Part shown: positions 48,538 to 60,644 of the stretch, piece after piece
How positions within the stretch are numbered: position 1 is the stretch's first letter
How the letters are laid out: each line of letters opens with the position of its first letter
NCBI RefSeq assembly: GCF_025399195.1
Contig: NW_026252094.1
Coordinates: 1 to 64,000, forward strand
Origin: Umbelopsis ramanniana AG
Lineage: Eukaryota > Mucoromycota > Umbelopsidomycetes > Umbelopsidales > Umbelopsidaceae
Length of the DNA: 64,000 nucleotides
Direction of reading: 5' to 3'
Notes under the pieces: generated by a model
Databases searched by the model: none
What the model saw: the letters and a program-made list of their open reading frames with translations, nothing else
Told to the model about the DNA's origin: nothing
Position numbers and translations under genes: made by a program

Positions 48538-49295
48538 GGTGCTTTTCTCTTTCCTCGTCTAGGACTCTCTGTTCTGTGGTCTCTTTGCTCTCTCCGCGCA
48601 AGGATCTGCCTGGGTTCAAGAAATGGCTTGCCATCCGATGTCTAGAGAGGAAAGAAAATGAGCCGCGTCTTTGCTTGGGGCAAGCCAAGATGCATACTAA
48701 AAGCTAGCTTCGGGGAGGGTCCTCGTCTCAAAAGCTTTGCTAGTGATACTACGTTATGCTAGCAACCAGAGAGGGGATCAAACACTATCCCAAGCACGAC
48801 GCGGAATATGCGACATCGGTCAATCGGGAGCATTTCACGCGGTGATATGGATGCTCTCCTGAAAGGCGGCTCGAAACAACCTTGAGCAGTTGTGTACCTT
48901 TACTGTCACAATTAGCCTCGGTGCTCGTAAGTCAACGCTTTTTCATTTGATATGTAACACTGCTATGATGTTAAATCTTTTGCGCCATTTAGGGCGTCGC
49001 CTTTCTCTCTCGTGCTTCTCCGCTCAATCAAATTCATCATCCCCTTCGCTCTTGACGAAGCTAAACTTAATATGCTGGCGACGAGCATGGCCGCTCTACA
49101 AAACCTTGTAAACCCCTCTCCGGACTAATTGGTTAATGAAGTTATAAAAATATTGATAAAAAAACGTAATAAAATAAGCAAAAACAAACAGCTGCTCCCT
49201 CAGTCTGTGGTGGCAGCAAATTGGAGGAGGGAGGCCGAAAAAAAAACGCCAAATCTGGCTATTTTTATGACACAGTGTACGACTCCGCTCTCCAC

Positions 49296-49302
49296 TTAAA
49301 TA
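49296..49302 (+). promoter_or_regulatory. TATA-like element of the PSD gene
   Basis: TTAAATA lies 40 bp upstream of the ATG at 49342 and is followed by a CT-rich leader, common just before fungal starts. Confidence 0.35.
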
Positions 49303-49341
49303 CTGCCTCTCGCTCTTTCCTTCCTTCTTTTACCCTTAACT

Positions 49342-50924
49342 ATGTTGACCGCAAGCAGCAACCACCCCGAATACTCTGATGAACACTACAGTCTCTCGAG
49401 AGAAGTAGAAGAGATCTTGAGCAACAACAACCATGAAGCTCTGATGAAGGTAAATAGCACTTTGGCTTATAGTCCTTTCCATTCGTCTCATAACCTTGTT
49501 TTCAAGACGTTTAGCAAGTCCGTTGATGCAACAACCAAGGGGAATCTAGGTAACTTTTCTTATCATGCGTTCATTCCATAAACATCAATGCTGACCCCCA
49601 TGCAGTCAATGGAGGTATTCATTCCTCTTCCAACCCTGAACACCCCAAGTGGTATCACCGCAAGTTACCTGGATGGGTCCACTACCACCTGATCCCGGAC
49701 TCGCTTATGGTATCTGTCAAGAAGCGATATGGAAACTTCGTCATCGATAGACAGGTACGTATATGAAGTGTTGATGCTCAGCCCGAATTGAGCAACCATA
49801 TCATTACGCCATACTAAAAAACTTCCTCAATGCTAGACGTCAGAGTACAAGTATGAAGAAATGGTAAGAATTAACTTTGTCGATCAATATGGGCAAGTGA
49901 TCAACGAAATTAATACTTTTATGATGTAGCCCATTGCCACTCGCGTTGGAATGCATTTGTTGTTTGCCGGTTATGCTGAAGAAAAATGTAGGTGTCGATT
50001 GTTACATAACACCCATCGATTTGTTTCAGATACTAACCAATGAACTAGTTGTTGAACTCAATACCATCCACCATCTCTTCCAAACCGAGACTCTTCGAGA
50101 AGGTGCCTACTTTGATGACCCCAAGTCCGTTAGTCAAATCCCTGCGTTTATTCAGCACTATGGTCTCGACATGAGCCAATATGAAATTAGTGATCCCGCC
50201 GGATACAAGACATTTAATGACTTTTTTGCTCGAAAAATCAAACCTGAAGCCCGACCTATTTCTGATCCCGAAGATGATGTAAGTATAAATTGTTGACGCT
50301 CGGATCCCCTCATTACCCTTCAGCATCTAACCTTTTTGAAAGTCTGTCATAACCTCTTCCGCTGACTGCCGATTAGTTGTGTTCCCCACTGTGACCGCGG
50401 CCACTGATTTATGGGTGAAGGGAAAAAAGTTCACCCTTGCCACCTTAATGCAGGACGAAGACCTTGCCAAAGAATTTGAAGATGGTTCAGTCGCTATCTT
50501 CCGTTTAGCTCCTCAAGACTACCATAGATACCATGCACCTGCAGCCTGTACCATGGAGACTGCAAAGGAAATTGCCGGAAGTTACTTCACCGTAAACCCA
50601 TGCGCCGTGAAGGAAGACCTCAATGTCTTCACTGAAAACCACCGTTGTGTTGCATCCTTCAGACGTCCCGATGGCAAGCGCTTTGCTATGGTCTTTGTCG
50701 GTGCCCTACTGGTTGGCACCATTAAGAACACCAACACCTCTGCACCTGGCGACAGCGTGAAGAAGGGCGACGAAATGGGTTACTTCCAATACGGTGGATC
50801 TACTGTCATCGGTATATTCCCCAAGGGAGATGTTACCTGGGACGATGATCTGCTCAAGAACTCGCAACAACCAGTTGAGACCATCGTCCAAATGGGAGCT
50901 CATGTTGGCAAATTCAACCAATAA
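49342..50924 (+). CDS. Phosphatidylserine decarboxylase, type II-like
   Basis: Six exons (49342-49549, 49606-49754, 49837-49863, 49930-49987, 50049-50278, 50343-50924) join in frame to 417 residues. The enzyme makes phosphatidylethanolamine by decarboxylating phosphatidylserine, using a pyruvoyl group formed by self-cleavage. The cleavage motif is GGST in YFQYGGSTVIGIFPKG, near the C-terminus; Psd1-type enzymes normally have LGST. Other family segments: TIHHLFQTETLREGAYFDD, FNDFFARKIKPEARPI, and RLAPQDYHRYHAPAAC with the catalytic His. There is no obvious mitochondrial leader, membrane segment or C2 domain, unlike Psd1 or yeast Psd2, so it is probably a soluble or peripheral endomembrane enzyme. 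Exon 3 is only 27 nt. Confidence 0.92.
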
Positions 50925-51057
50925 TGAAGCAACATACCAACGACATTTGAGCATGGATTTTTCATCCACCTTCAATGAATACCATTATCAATAGCTTGAT
51001 TCAATCTATATATATATATACAAACATATAAATATTATATTACACAATGATCCTGTT

Positions 51058-53895
51058 CTATACTGCGGTGACTTCCATCTTCACATCGGCAGGACCGTCT
51101 ATAATCTGGAGTATGTCATCAATAAGCACTACGAGAAATGTGCTAGGCGTCAGTAGGGAGGATTAAGCTAGAGATGGACCAAACGAGTGTAAGACGTACC
51201 AGCATCACCAGAATCCCACTGGTCTTTGATAGCTTTGAGCCCACTCATAGACTTTTTTAGCGTCTCTTTTAAAACTGAGTCCAAGTTTTCGTGTATGGTT
51301 TGGACAGGAGTTTGTTGGAACAGCTGATAGACTATAGTGACGCTCAGATTGAGAGTCAGTTTGCTATTAGAAGAAAGAACATCAGTCAATGAACATCTAA
51401 AGCCTGAAGATGTCCTCAATTAACCTTTTCGCTGTCAGCCGAGTTTTCCTCTGGGACACAGTAGACTCTATTTCCATGTTCAAGTACGTCGAAATCATAA
51501 CAAGCACCTAGGGCAGGAGGTCAGTGTATATTTCCAGCCTAATAGTCTCATCAAATTTACGTACCAGTTGCATCTCATCAGATAGCTCAGAAGAAGAGTC
51601 CGAGGACACCACAATATCAATGATGTTAACAACAGTCAGTCTCACAGATTGCCACTAGGGGTGTAAACGATTTCATCAATATTGAGAGTCTAGCTTTTTT
51701 TTTTCTCCAAACCTCAGCACTTCATGCTTACCTCTATCTCTTCTCGCTCGTCTTTACACTTGTACTTAATCAAGTCCGTCATGCAATCAAGAATGGACCG
51801 GAAGTTATCCACATTGTTAGACAATTGTTCGATCAAAGGCTCTGTAACAAGCTTCTCTGACCCACTAAGGGCCAAATGATCTGAAGTTGCCAGATGGACC
51901 GGCATACAGCAGGCGGTGAGTTGATCCAATATAACCTGCAGTGTATGCTGAATGATAACGACAGGACGGTCTACATGCAGCAGAGAAATAAAGGATTTGT
52001 CACGTAGGAAGTATAGACACCTAGTCGAGCACATTGATGAACAATTAGCGTTTACGTACGGCGCCTTTATCGGTTTGCGATTTCCCTGCCTCAAACTTAC
52101 TCTGATTGACCTGGCTGTACGCTCGTGAATGCTCCATGAAAAATTCCTAAGATATCCAACAACGCTTTGTGCGAGAGCATCTTGTCCTTTTCGCTGTCGT
52201 ATTCAAGATCGCTGAGCGTAATATTGTAGCTGGCCATATAGGCATCCATGTTTATGAGCGGCTCATGCTTAAGATTGGCGATGGCTTCTCGTTTTTCATA
52301 TGCTTCCTTATACTGTGATTCGAAATCAGGTGAAGGAAAGAAAGATATGGATAAGAGTAGATTATTCAACGCTGCTTTTTCCTTGTCTAGTATCATCAAT
52401 TGATCATTACTTAGTGACGTTGTTCGAATCATGGGAATGCCTCATATTATGAACGAGGTTATGCTGTCTTACCTTGCACTTGTGTTCGAAGAAGTTGTTC
52501 CTTGACGGCATCATATTGACGAGTCAGAGTGTGCAAGGCATGGATAGCTGGCTGTAAAAGCTTGATCTATTTCCTGCCGAATTAGCATCCAACACATTCT
52601 CTCTGATGCCATCAACCTTTGCATCTTACCGTTCGGTTTCTTTGTGTGATCATGATGTATTGACTAAATATATTGGTGAACTGTCGAAGGGTCCAGCTGA
52701 GGCTAACGTTTGGCGCCTCCACTAGGCATTCAAACAACAACAGTGATAAATCTTGAAGCTCTCTTTCCATGTCCTCATCCTGCAAGGGGGTAAATCTCTT
52801 GATAAACATGTCATATAGTTGGGTGAGTTGAGCAGTGTTTCCAATAATGCTAGCATCCATGGCAATGTCTTGTTGCTCGCTTTCATAAAATGTGTCGCAG
52901 AGTAAGCTTCTCAAAAGCTACAGAGGAAGTTAGTAGCTTGTAGAAATCCAGTTATCATACGCATTGCTTACCTTTTCTTTCTCGTTTATGGTCGCTTTCT
53001 CATTTTCTTTCTTCGGGCTGGTAACGTGAGTCTCCTGCATTTGATAATTTACCGCTTCTACTTCTGGTGTTTTCGTTCGGGGTAGGACTTTTGGCCGCTT
53101 GATTTTGGGACCAAGAAACATTGACGTTGGTAAAGCTATAGTAATTATGTAATGGGCTTAACAAAAGTTGCTATCGAAATTGAACGCTTGATATAGCAAC
53201 TCACCCCTGTGTTGCCTTTTCCGAGATGCCAGTCCGTCAACATCAGCAGTCGATGGTGGCAAGCTTTGTTCTTTATCCCAGTTGGCTTTGGGTTCTTTTT
53301 GCTGTTCTCCAGCTTTGGCGTGAAGTCTAAGTCGACCATCCAACATTCTAATTTGTTGTCGAGCACTAAGTAATTCTCCATCCTTGAACGATATGTTAGA
53401 CCATTTGACGCTATTTGTAGACGCCTTTTTAGTGCCTACCTTATTGGCAATTAATTTGTCTTTGTTCGCCATCTGCTGCTCCATAGATACTTTACTTTCA
53501 TTTTCGTATCTAATGCTGGTCCTCAATTGCTCCAACAAAGCCCTTTGTTCCGAGATCTGCCTTTCTTTCTGTAATCGCAATGTCAGTCGCGTTGAGTTCG
53601 TGCCTATCCAAGTCGCGAGACTTACCTGAAGAAGCTGGGTCTTTAGCCTGGAAAGTTCATCTCCTTCGCCTCCATGTGATTCCAGTTGGATATCTTCTCG
53701 TTTAGCTTTTGTGCCAAACGCAATTGTCAGCAATGAAGCATTAAAGACGCAAAGTTGAATTGCAAACTCACTAAGCTCTGCTTTGTCGGCATATGATGTT
53801 GTATAATTTCCAAAGTACTGCGACTCTTGCTCTTCTACAGCTCTAACTAGATCCTCGTCAAAATCTTCGGCAAACGAATCATCGTCAATGTCCAT
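51058..53895 (-). CDS. ATRIP/Rad26/UvsD-like checkpoint protein (tentative)
   Basis: About ten exons, around 750-800 residues, poorly conserved. The N-terminus MDIDDDSFAEDFDEDLVRAV is an acidic amphipathic segment like the RPA-binding end of ATRIP, Rad26 and UvsD, followed by EEQESQYF. Next comes a coiled coil (SRLKTQLLQKERQISEQRAL). The segment VKWSNISFKDGELLSARQQI with RMLDGRLRLHAK resembles the 'K.GE...R..l' box that follows the coiled coil in these proteins. A basic linker (LGPKIKRPKVLPRTKTPEVE) and a long helical C-terminal part follow. ATRIP partners recruit the ATR/Mec1 kinase to RPA-coated single-stranded DNA. The start is the ATG at 53895; an extension further upstream has no ATG. 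The last exon ends GPADVKMEVTAV. Alternative: another nuclear coiled-coil scaffold. Confidence 0.6.
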
Positions 53896-54072
53896 GACCG
53901 CAAGAAGCTCGCCCCTAGGAGTGAAAGTCAACGGGTTTCGCGAAGCTCAAAGGTCCAAGTCCTATTTTTTCGAAAAATTAAAGACCGTGACTGGGAATTG
54001 GTTCTTCAGTTTTGACGCAGGTAGCAATTCAGCTTTTTTTTTGGTGTCAACAAAAATAACCTTTGTGCCGAA
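53896..54072. promoter_or_regulatory. Bidirectional promoter, ATRIP-like / uL10m
   Basis: 177 bp between two divergent ATGs. Contains a T-run near 54034-54042; no TATA box evident. Confidence 0.55.
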
Positions 54073-54944
54073 ATGATGCCATTCAATGCTTGTACGTACA
54101 CGATCGCTGGCCAAATCGCACATTGCCTTGTCTAACACCTCCTTGTAGTGAACAGAGCCATCCGCTCAAACCCATCATTCACCCCCATTCGGTCAACATT
54201 GGTGTCAACACAGCGTACCTGTAAGGATTCACCAAAAACCCTTGTCGACCACCACTATATCCCAACTAATCTAATAACTCTCACTTCCCCCACTATCTTA
54301 GATGCTACTACAGCTAGCGCTAGTGCGAAAGCTCACCCGCCTCGGCGTACCTTCTTGCACAACAAGTATAAGACGATTTTGGCCGACAATCGCATTGCCC
54401 TTATAATGCAATTCAACAACCTTAACGTCAAGGAACTCACTGCCCTTCGTCAAGAGCTCAACCAGCTTGGATCATCAACCACACTAACTGTTGTACGATC
54501 TGGAATTTTTGCTTCCGTCTTGCGTGAAACCCGTTTCGCCAACCTCGATCCTCTGGTTATGGGCCCTACGTGTGTCCTCCACACTAACGGAAGCGATGCC
54601 GAACACCCAACCCTCATCAAGGATATTGTCACTCTTCTCAACAAGAATAAGAAGTTGATGCTCATTGGCGGTAAGGTGGACGAAACCTTGCTTAACTTTG
54701 AAGGTGTTGAGAAGGTTAGCAGCATTGCTGGCATCTCATCTCTGCAGTCAGAACTCTTGGGTGTCTTGCAATCACCCGCCAGACAAGTTCTCAGCATTTT
54801 GGATAGACGGTAAGTCGAAATACTTTCAATTGTCATTTGAACCCCTTTGCATACTGACAGCTCCGATGCAGCCCTCAGGAACTCGTCATGGCGCTCGACC
54901 AACACGCAAAGAACTTGGATGGGGACTCTGAACCATCGAAATAA
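54073..54944 (+). CDS. Mitochondrial large-subunit ribosomal protein uL10m
   Basis: Three exons (54073-54091, 54149-54809, 54872-54944) join in frame to 250 residues. The first coding exon is just 19 nt (MMPFNAL); splicing at GTACGT...TTGTAG gives MMPFNALNRAIRSNPSF, a mitochondrial leader. An unspliced start would need GTG at 54148. The L10 domain starts ARRTFLHNKYK-like at RRTFLHNKYKTILADNRIAL and continues MQFNNLNVKELTALRQELNQ, with the typical 'FVL.Y.NLt..e...lR..L' pattern, VVRSGIFASVLRETRF, then GPTCVLHTNGSD and LMLIGGKVDETLLNFEGVEK. The end is AKNLDGDSEPSK. uL10 forms the base of the ribosomal stalk that recruits translation factors. Divergent from the ATRIP-like gene. Confidence 0.85.
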
Positions 54945-55402
54945 GTTGTGGATTCATTCATCAGCTTACTGGATGCCAGAGATTATTTTTCATATTTGAA
55001 GCATCAGTAATGTGGATTGCTGGATGTAAAAACTGTGCAACTCATATAGACCATTAGAATGCTGTGGACATACATTTGTGTTCTTACCATTGCCTTTCCT
55101 TACCATGTAGATTATGCTTTTCATTTTCTTTTCGTTTCTCTTTAATATAAACACTATTTCATGTGTTTTCACAGTGTGTAAAGATGTGTGTCATGCCGAA
55201 ACTGTTCTATGTTGGAACGTAATGATTTTTATGTGAGGTGCCTACAATGAGCGACTAAGCGGATTAACTACAAAATTATGATTTTATTTATATCACTGAT
55301 GGTATCTTCCTCTTCTCTCATTACAATCTTTTTTTTTTTTTTTCATCGATTCATAATACTTTAACATAATATATATATATGCATATTGGTGCGGTGTACA
55401 AA
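54945..55402. other. Intergenic, convergent 3' ends
   Basis: 460 bp between the uL10m stop (+) and carotenoid oxygenase 2 stop (-), with a T-run at 55329-55342 and an (AT)n run at about 55369-55380. No gene seen. Confidence 0.6.
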
Positions 55403-57339
55403 TTAGTTCACAGCTATACCTCGACCAGCTTGATCAACAAAGCTTCCGTGAATAGTCATGGTATGCCATTGGCCCATGGTAGTACGCGCTAGTTCCTCCA
55501 GAGTAGCAGCGTTCAATATGAGCAGGAAACAACTATCTCCTTCCGGAAGACTCGCGTTCACGACACTAATAACAACACCATCATCTTCTGCCTTTCCATG
55601 GTCAGACGGCACAAAGATCGGTTCTGCACAAGAGCAACCAGGTTCATCCCAATAAAGAGCCGTCGAGCTTTGGGCCTTTGGATTATTTAGATCAAGCTTG
55701 ATGATGCCGTTGACCACTGCACCCGATGCATACGACGGAGCATGTTTACTTTGACACACCCCCCACAGGTAGCGATAGGGCTTGAGCGCATATTTTTGGT
55801 TAAAACGGGGAAGCTCGAGGTCATAGCCAAGAACCTCGTAAGATGCGACTTTGCGAGAGTTGAAGTCTGTGCTGATTCCAAATAAACCTGTGTTGACACG
55901 GTTCGATTCATTTACAACTGGGACGTTTGACAAACGATATCTGCGGACTTGAGAAGGTGCAATCTTGTTGTTGGCCTTACCAAACGCCTTTTTCTTGATG
56001 ACGAATGGAGCAGGCTTGACCTTCTCGGCATCAAAAAAGTCAACACCTTTTCCAAACTCGAAGCTGGCGTCGACAATATCAGTGTTTTCGTATACACTCA
56101 TATCGAAGTAGATCACAGTCTCGGTTTTACCGTCAAAGGTAGGTATGTCTTCATCCCAAGCGTTGGCAGTGTGAAAAGCAAAGCAAGGCTCAGCTTCGTA
56201 GGTTGCAATATGTCGCCCAGAGTTACGATCAATGACATGGAAAAGCGTATGGCGATTTTCCTCCCAATGGAAAGTCTGGTAAGCATTGGAGTAGTACAAG
56301 GCCGACAAACCTCCAAAACTGTAGTAGTAAGGAAAATTAGGTATGATGATATATCGCTTGGTCATACTGAAGGAGTGTATGTAAGAAGGCTTCAACGGCT
56401 CCATTGTTTTCCATGCCCCTAGGTGTCTCCATACTGGCTCATGAAGGACTGCCATCACCTCTTGTGTTCCGATAGACATTTTCGGTAAGTATGGCCCTAT
56501 TGTAAAGCTTTGAAACGATGGGAAAGGTCCTAAGGTCACCATGAAATTTACAAATTCATCCGTCTCTTCGTCGTATTGATGATGAGATGCGCAAAGCTGC
56601 CCTTTGATGCTCTTGTCGACATGACCGTAAGTGAACATCTTTAATGGCTCTGAGGAAATGAAATGTTAATGAAGATGCTCATCTCGGTAACAAATAAAGC
56701 CATACATACCAAGAGTTTTGCTGTCTACCAACTGCAACGTATTGGCATCACGCTTCACAACAACAGCCTCTCCAGGTAAAACTCCAGTCTTCTCCTCAAG
56801 AGTTTTACCGATTGGAAAGTTGGGTGTGATGGTTACATTCACCATGTCAAACTCTGGGTCTTCCTCCATATCATCTGCATTCTTTTTCATACGGCTTATA
56901 TGATGGAAAACGGACTGCATACGACCAAAGATAGTTTTGCAAGGATCAGGACCAAATGTCAGTAATGTGGGATCTTTTTCCATGATTCGACGTTTCACGC
57001 CGTTTGACGTATGTCGAGAGCAGTAAGAGACCGAGTTTTGGACGCCGTTGATTTCGAACCTGTGCAGCATGGCCAGGCCATCAAAGGGATGCTTGATGTG
57101 GAAAGTGCTACCGTCTTGCAAAGGGATGTTGAAAGTTCCTGCGCCTTGAAATCCTTTTATTAATATACTTGCGCTCTTTTCATACGAACCTTGGCTTTTT
57201 GCCTACCTGCTCTGTACATGACTCCACAGAGCCACGAAGGTATAGTGCCTTTGACCTCCAGCTCAATAGGTGTGGCATTCTCGGGAGTGTTCTTTAGTCC
57301 AAGAGGAGATTCTGTGATGTCTTCGCTATGACTTTTCAT
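55403..57339 (-). CDS. Carotenoid cleavage oxygenase 2 (RPE65/CCD family), soluble
   Basis: Three exons (57339-57207, 57144-56710, 56649-55403) encode 604 residues. Same family as the enzyme at 33.7-35.6 kb. Four iron-ligand histidines in context: CASHHQYDEE, SYIHSFSMTK, AFHTANAWDED and MTIHGSFVDQ. The N-terminal motifs are IPSWLCGVMYRAGGAGTF and FDGLAMLHRFEI. The N-terminus (MKSHSEDITESPLGLKNTPE) has no hydrophobic anchor, so the protein is likely cytosolic or lipid-body associated. Both introns fall at the same places and phase as in paralogue 1: after the first YRAG/FRIG glycine and after SKTLG/VDSLG; the middle exons are 435 and 432 nt. Candidate roles are beta-carotene or apocarotenal cleavage for trisporoid or apocarotenoid synthesis; the substrate cannot be read from sequence. 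Confidence 0.93.
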
Positions 57340-58000
57340 AATAAAGAAATGAGAAAGAGAAAGAGGCAACAGATAAAACGAAATTGGGCTTTGGTTCAAA
57401 ATTTTACCTTTGCATGGAAGTCAACGCAATCCAAATACATTTACACTGTGCGCATATCTTTCTTATGCCTTAAAAAAATCTTATTATATTGCAGTAGCGC
57501 TTTATTGCTTTCTTATGATGTACTATGTTGGCACAATGTCTCTCAAAATCTAAGTCAAAGTCGATCTGAAAGACCCATTTTGTGCCGTACAATGCACTTA
57601 CCCGATTAGGCCAACATGCATTCGAGCTTACTTCTAAGCATAACATTGAGGATCATTGTATTGTAAGCTCTTAAGTTCACTTCATTTACTTGATATGCCA
57701 AGTCCATCACATGGACCTATATTTTGTGCAAACGCCAACACTTGCCTTGGATTCTTACTAGCTGTACCTTAAGTGGTGGAGTGGAGAAGATGGGCCCGAT
57801 TTGCCAGGCGGTAGATAATATTGCCGAGTCGATAGGCATATGGCTGCACCGCCTTCTCGATTTCAAAATATACCACCAGGATAAACGGACATACCTTTAA
57901 GGATTCCACATGTCGAGGTGACAATGTCCTGAGTTATGCTAAAAGTCGATAGCTGGCAAAGCAAATTATGATATGAATGAAAAATTGTATTGTGTAGAGA

Positions 58001-58022
58001 ATGGAATGGAATGGAATGGAAT
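58001..58022. repeat. (ATGGA)4 pentamer repeat
   Basis: Four perfect ATGGA units in non-coding DNA upstream of carotenoid oxygenase 2. Confidence 0.85.
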
Positions 58023-59462
58023 AGTAGAAAATCCCCCTTTCTTGCAAGAGTAAATACATTAAATGATTAGACTGGAAAAGGTAGGTTGAATAAGTCTTAC
58101 GCTTCATCATTTAATGGCACAGCGTTCATAGCTATGAATGTAGCAGACTAAGCTATCGGGTTTATAAAAAAAAACTGGCGATTTCAGATGGTTCTAGCGG
58201 ACACTGCTTAATAAATATATGATTAAATTGGAACATGTCAACTATTGATTCAGTAGCATCAAACTTTGGACTACTGTCCTTGTTTTTTAACTCGACAGCC
58301 TCTCGTCAGAATTCTTCCTGGCCTACTATGATTTCGTTATGAATATTTATCTCGAATACTCGAAAATTACACCCTGATATGTTGCGTCTGTGAAGCTTTG
58401 CTTCTAACATTTCTTTTGTCCCATATATGCCGTGATTGGCTGGTTGACAGATAATATTCATCACCGGACTCTGTGAGGCTGTACTTCAATGGAGAAGTGG
58501 TGCCACCATGTCCGCAACTACTCGCGATGCACTGCATGACAAAGTCGGCTCGAGTAGGTCTCAGACATCGTCGGATCTTTCGGCTTGAATTGTACTTCGA
58601 AGAACGCTTACAAGAGGCATCTGATTCACTGGATAATTTCTTTTTGGAATGCTTTGTAACAGCACTGCTATCGTGAGACTATATGAAGTTTGTTGCAGCA
58701 GCAGCGGTGCGCTGTGCAGCATGTCCTGGAAAGGGAGCATAGTTCGTGAAAGACACCAGGATCTTTCCAAGTCTTGTCAAAATCACTCTACAGTCAACGT
58801 AGTTTGCATTCGTCTGCACCCAGGCAATAGAAAACGACCCGAATTAAAGGCTCACAGATTATGCAGGCAGCTAGCAGAAGACGTCTTTTTCTACTTACAA
58901 GGCTTTGTCATGATCTCGAAAATGTAACTTCGTACTGGCTGTTCTGTTCGGGTGATAGCTCATTCCGAGATATACAACCAATTAATTTGATCCCAATCAG
59001 GTGGTTCATATTATATATTCTGCAGGCTGCAACGACATACCGAAAATATGCGGGGTCATAGTAGCGCGAGGGGCAAGCCTTCGTGTGACTGTGGCGTGGA
59101 AGTCTCAAACATTGAGTGAGAAAGGTTACGCGCATTCAACTAAGTGTATAGTTATCAAACGCTATGAGGTTAGTATTGGAGTCTGAATAACCAGACGCAC
59201 TCCATAGACTATGTTAATAACCCTTCGACATGGTATCAATATTGTTTGATGCATCATTATACAGTATCGTCGATGTCCTATTAAGGTTTTGACTGTCACC
59301 TTTCATGGTCAGACAGATAGCTTACATAGAAGAAATTGCTCTTAAATTGGAAGGGAAAAATTTTGTGGATAGTGAAAAATAGTTTATCCTTAAATCCGGT
59401 GGGAGAAACTGATGAGAAACGTTCTATGAGAGGCTGATGAAACTAAAGAGTAGCCTAACAGT

Positions 59463-59471
59463 TATATATAA
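59463..59471 (+). promoter_or_regulatory. TATA box of the alpha/beta hydrolase gene
   Basis: TATATATAA lies 49-57 bp upstream of the ATG at 59520, a strong match in a typical position. Confidence 0.55.
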
Positions 59472-59519
59472 ATCAAAAATTTTCATTTAGATCGGTCTAT
59501 CACCACTTTCATACCTAAA

Positions 59520-60644
59520 ATGTCTCTAAAATCGTTACCCAAGGAGCAGTTCAATGCGCTATTGGCATTGAGTATCCCGGATTTCCGGCAAGCTCTTGGA
59601 GTAATGGTGGCAAAAACAATGATGGCTCAGCCTGAGCCCATTGATATTCCTGCCAAAATTGAAGATTCCTCTTTCAAAGGCCCAGCGTCCGATATTCCTA
59701 TCCGCATTTACACACCAGAAGGTATTTTGATTCAGATCATCAGCCTAAACACGCTTACCCTGTTCCTAAATCATTGCTATTGATGCAGGTACTGGTCCAT
59801 TTCCAGCGGTTGTCTTCTATCATGGTGGAGGCTGGGTTTTGGGCAATATCCAGTCCCACGATAGTATTTGTCGACAAATGTGCGTTCAAACTGGAGCTGT
59901 TGTCATCTCCGTGGAATACCGTTTAGCTCCCGAAGCCAAGTTTCCAGCTGGACCAAATGATTGTTATGCCGCCTTTCAGTAAGTTTCGCTGTGGTTTCAC
60001 CTCCCTTACTTGTAATAGCTTCAGTTGGGACTTGCGTCTGACGTTTGGTTGTCTTAGTCACGTTCAAAGCAATCCAGACAAGTACGGCATCGACGCAGAG
60101 CGTGTAGCCGTTGCTGGAGACTCTGCAGGCGGAAATCTTGCCACTGTAGTATCCATTATGTGCAGAGATCGTCAAGCACCCAGACCCAAGTTCCAGTGTC
60201 TCATATACCCTGCTTGTGATTTTACCGCAAACGGACCACATAAGCAATCAGATCCCAGTGACCTTCTCGTTATGGATTTTATGAACTAGTAAGTAGTATA
60301 CTGGAGCAAGAAAAGCATGTGTTGCAAAATCTAACTGAACTTACCACAGCATGAAGGATGGATACATTAATGGTCCCGAAGACGAAATAAATCCGCTGGC
60401 GTCACCATTGAAAGCTGACTTGCACGATCTTCCTCCTGCCTTTGTGATGACTTGCTCGATGGACCCGTTGTTGGAAGAAGGCGTTGAGTACGTACAAAAA
60501 TTGAAAGCATCTGGTGTTCCTTGTGAGCATATTAATGCTATTGGTATGGATCACGGATGCTTCAGCCAGGACCGACGAACGGACCCAGATATACAGCAAT
60601 ATCAAGATGCCGCATTTGCAGCTATCAAGAAAGCTTTGATCTAA
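59520..60644 (+). CDS. HSL-type alpha/beta hydrolase (esterase/lipase)
   Basis: Four exons (59520-59721, 59789-59978, 60058-60288, 60350-60644) encode 305 residues. Serine hydrolase of the hormone-sensitive-lipase group. The oxyanion motif HGGGW is in [14 protein letters not shown], and the nucleophile elbow GDSAGG in [14 protein letters not shown]. The acid is in [15 protein letters not shown] and the catalytic His in [27 protein letters not shown] is a further family signature. No signal peptide: the start ([20 protein letters not shown]) is an alpha-helical cap, so the enzyme is intracellular. It probably hydrolyses short-chain esters. Promoter has a good TATA box. The natural substrate is unknown. 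Confidence 0.93.

Larger units (their letters stand above)
47377..49341. other. Long upstream region of the PSD gene
   Basis: Nearly 2 kb without a supported gene. A polypyrimidine block (CTTTT units) lies at 48478-48537. The last 250 bp are A/T- and then CT-rich, with a TATA-like TTAAATA at 49296. Short frames have non-ATG starts or no family resemblance. A spliced leader is possible but not shown. Confidence 0.5.
57340..59519. other. Gene-poor stretch upstream of two divergent genes
   Basis: 2.2 kb between carotenoid oxygenase 2 (-) and the alpha/beta hydrolase (+). Contains an ATGGA pentamer run at 58001-58022 and a TATA-like box at 59463. Open frames such as 58473-58676 begin with GTG and show no family resemblance. 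No RNA gene recognised. Confidence 0.55.

Noticed and set aside
48700-48830. GC-richer, stem-forming patch considered as a tRNA or small RNA
   Set aside because: No T-loop consensus or cloverleaf could be drawn; only short complementary AAGCTAGC/GCTAGC words.
53896-53931. N-terminal extension of the ATRIP-like protein (MTFTPRGELLAV)
   Set aside because: The extension starts at a TTG codon; the first ATG in frame is at 53895 and opens the acidic segment directly.
58473-58927. Overlapping short frames upstream of the hydrolase
   Set aside because: Non-ATG start for the first, mixed frames, no family resemblance.
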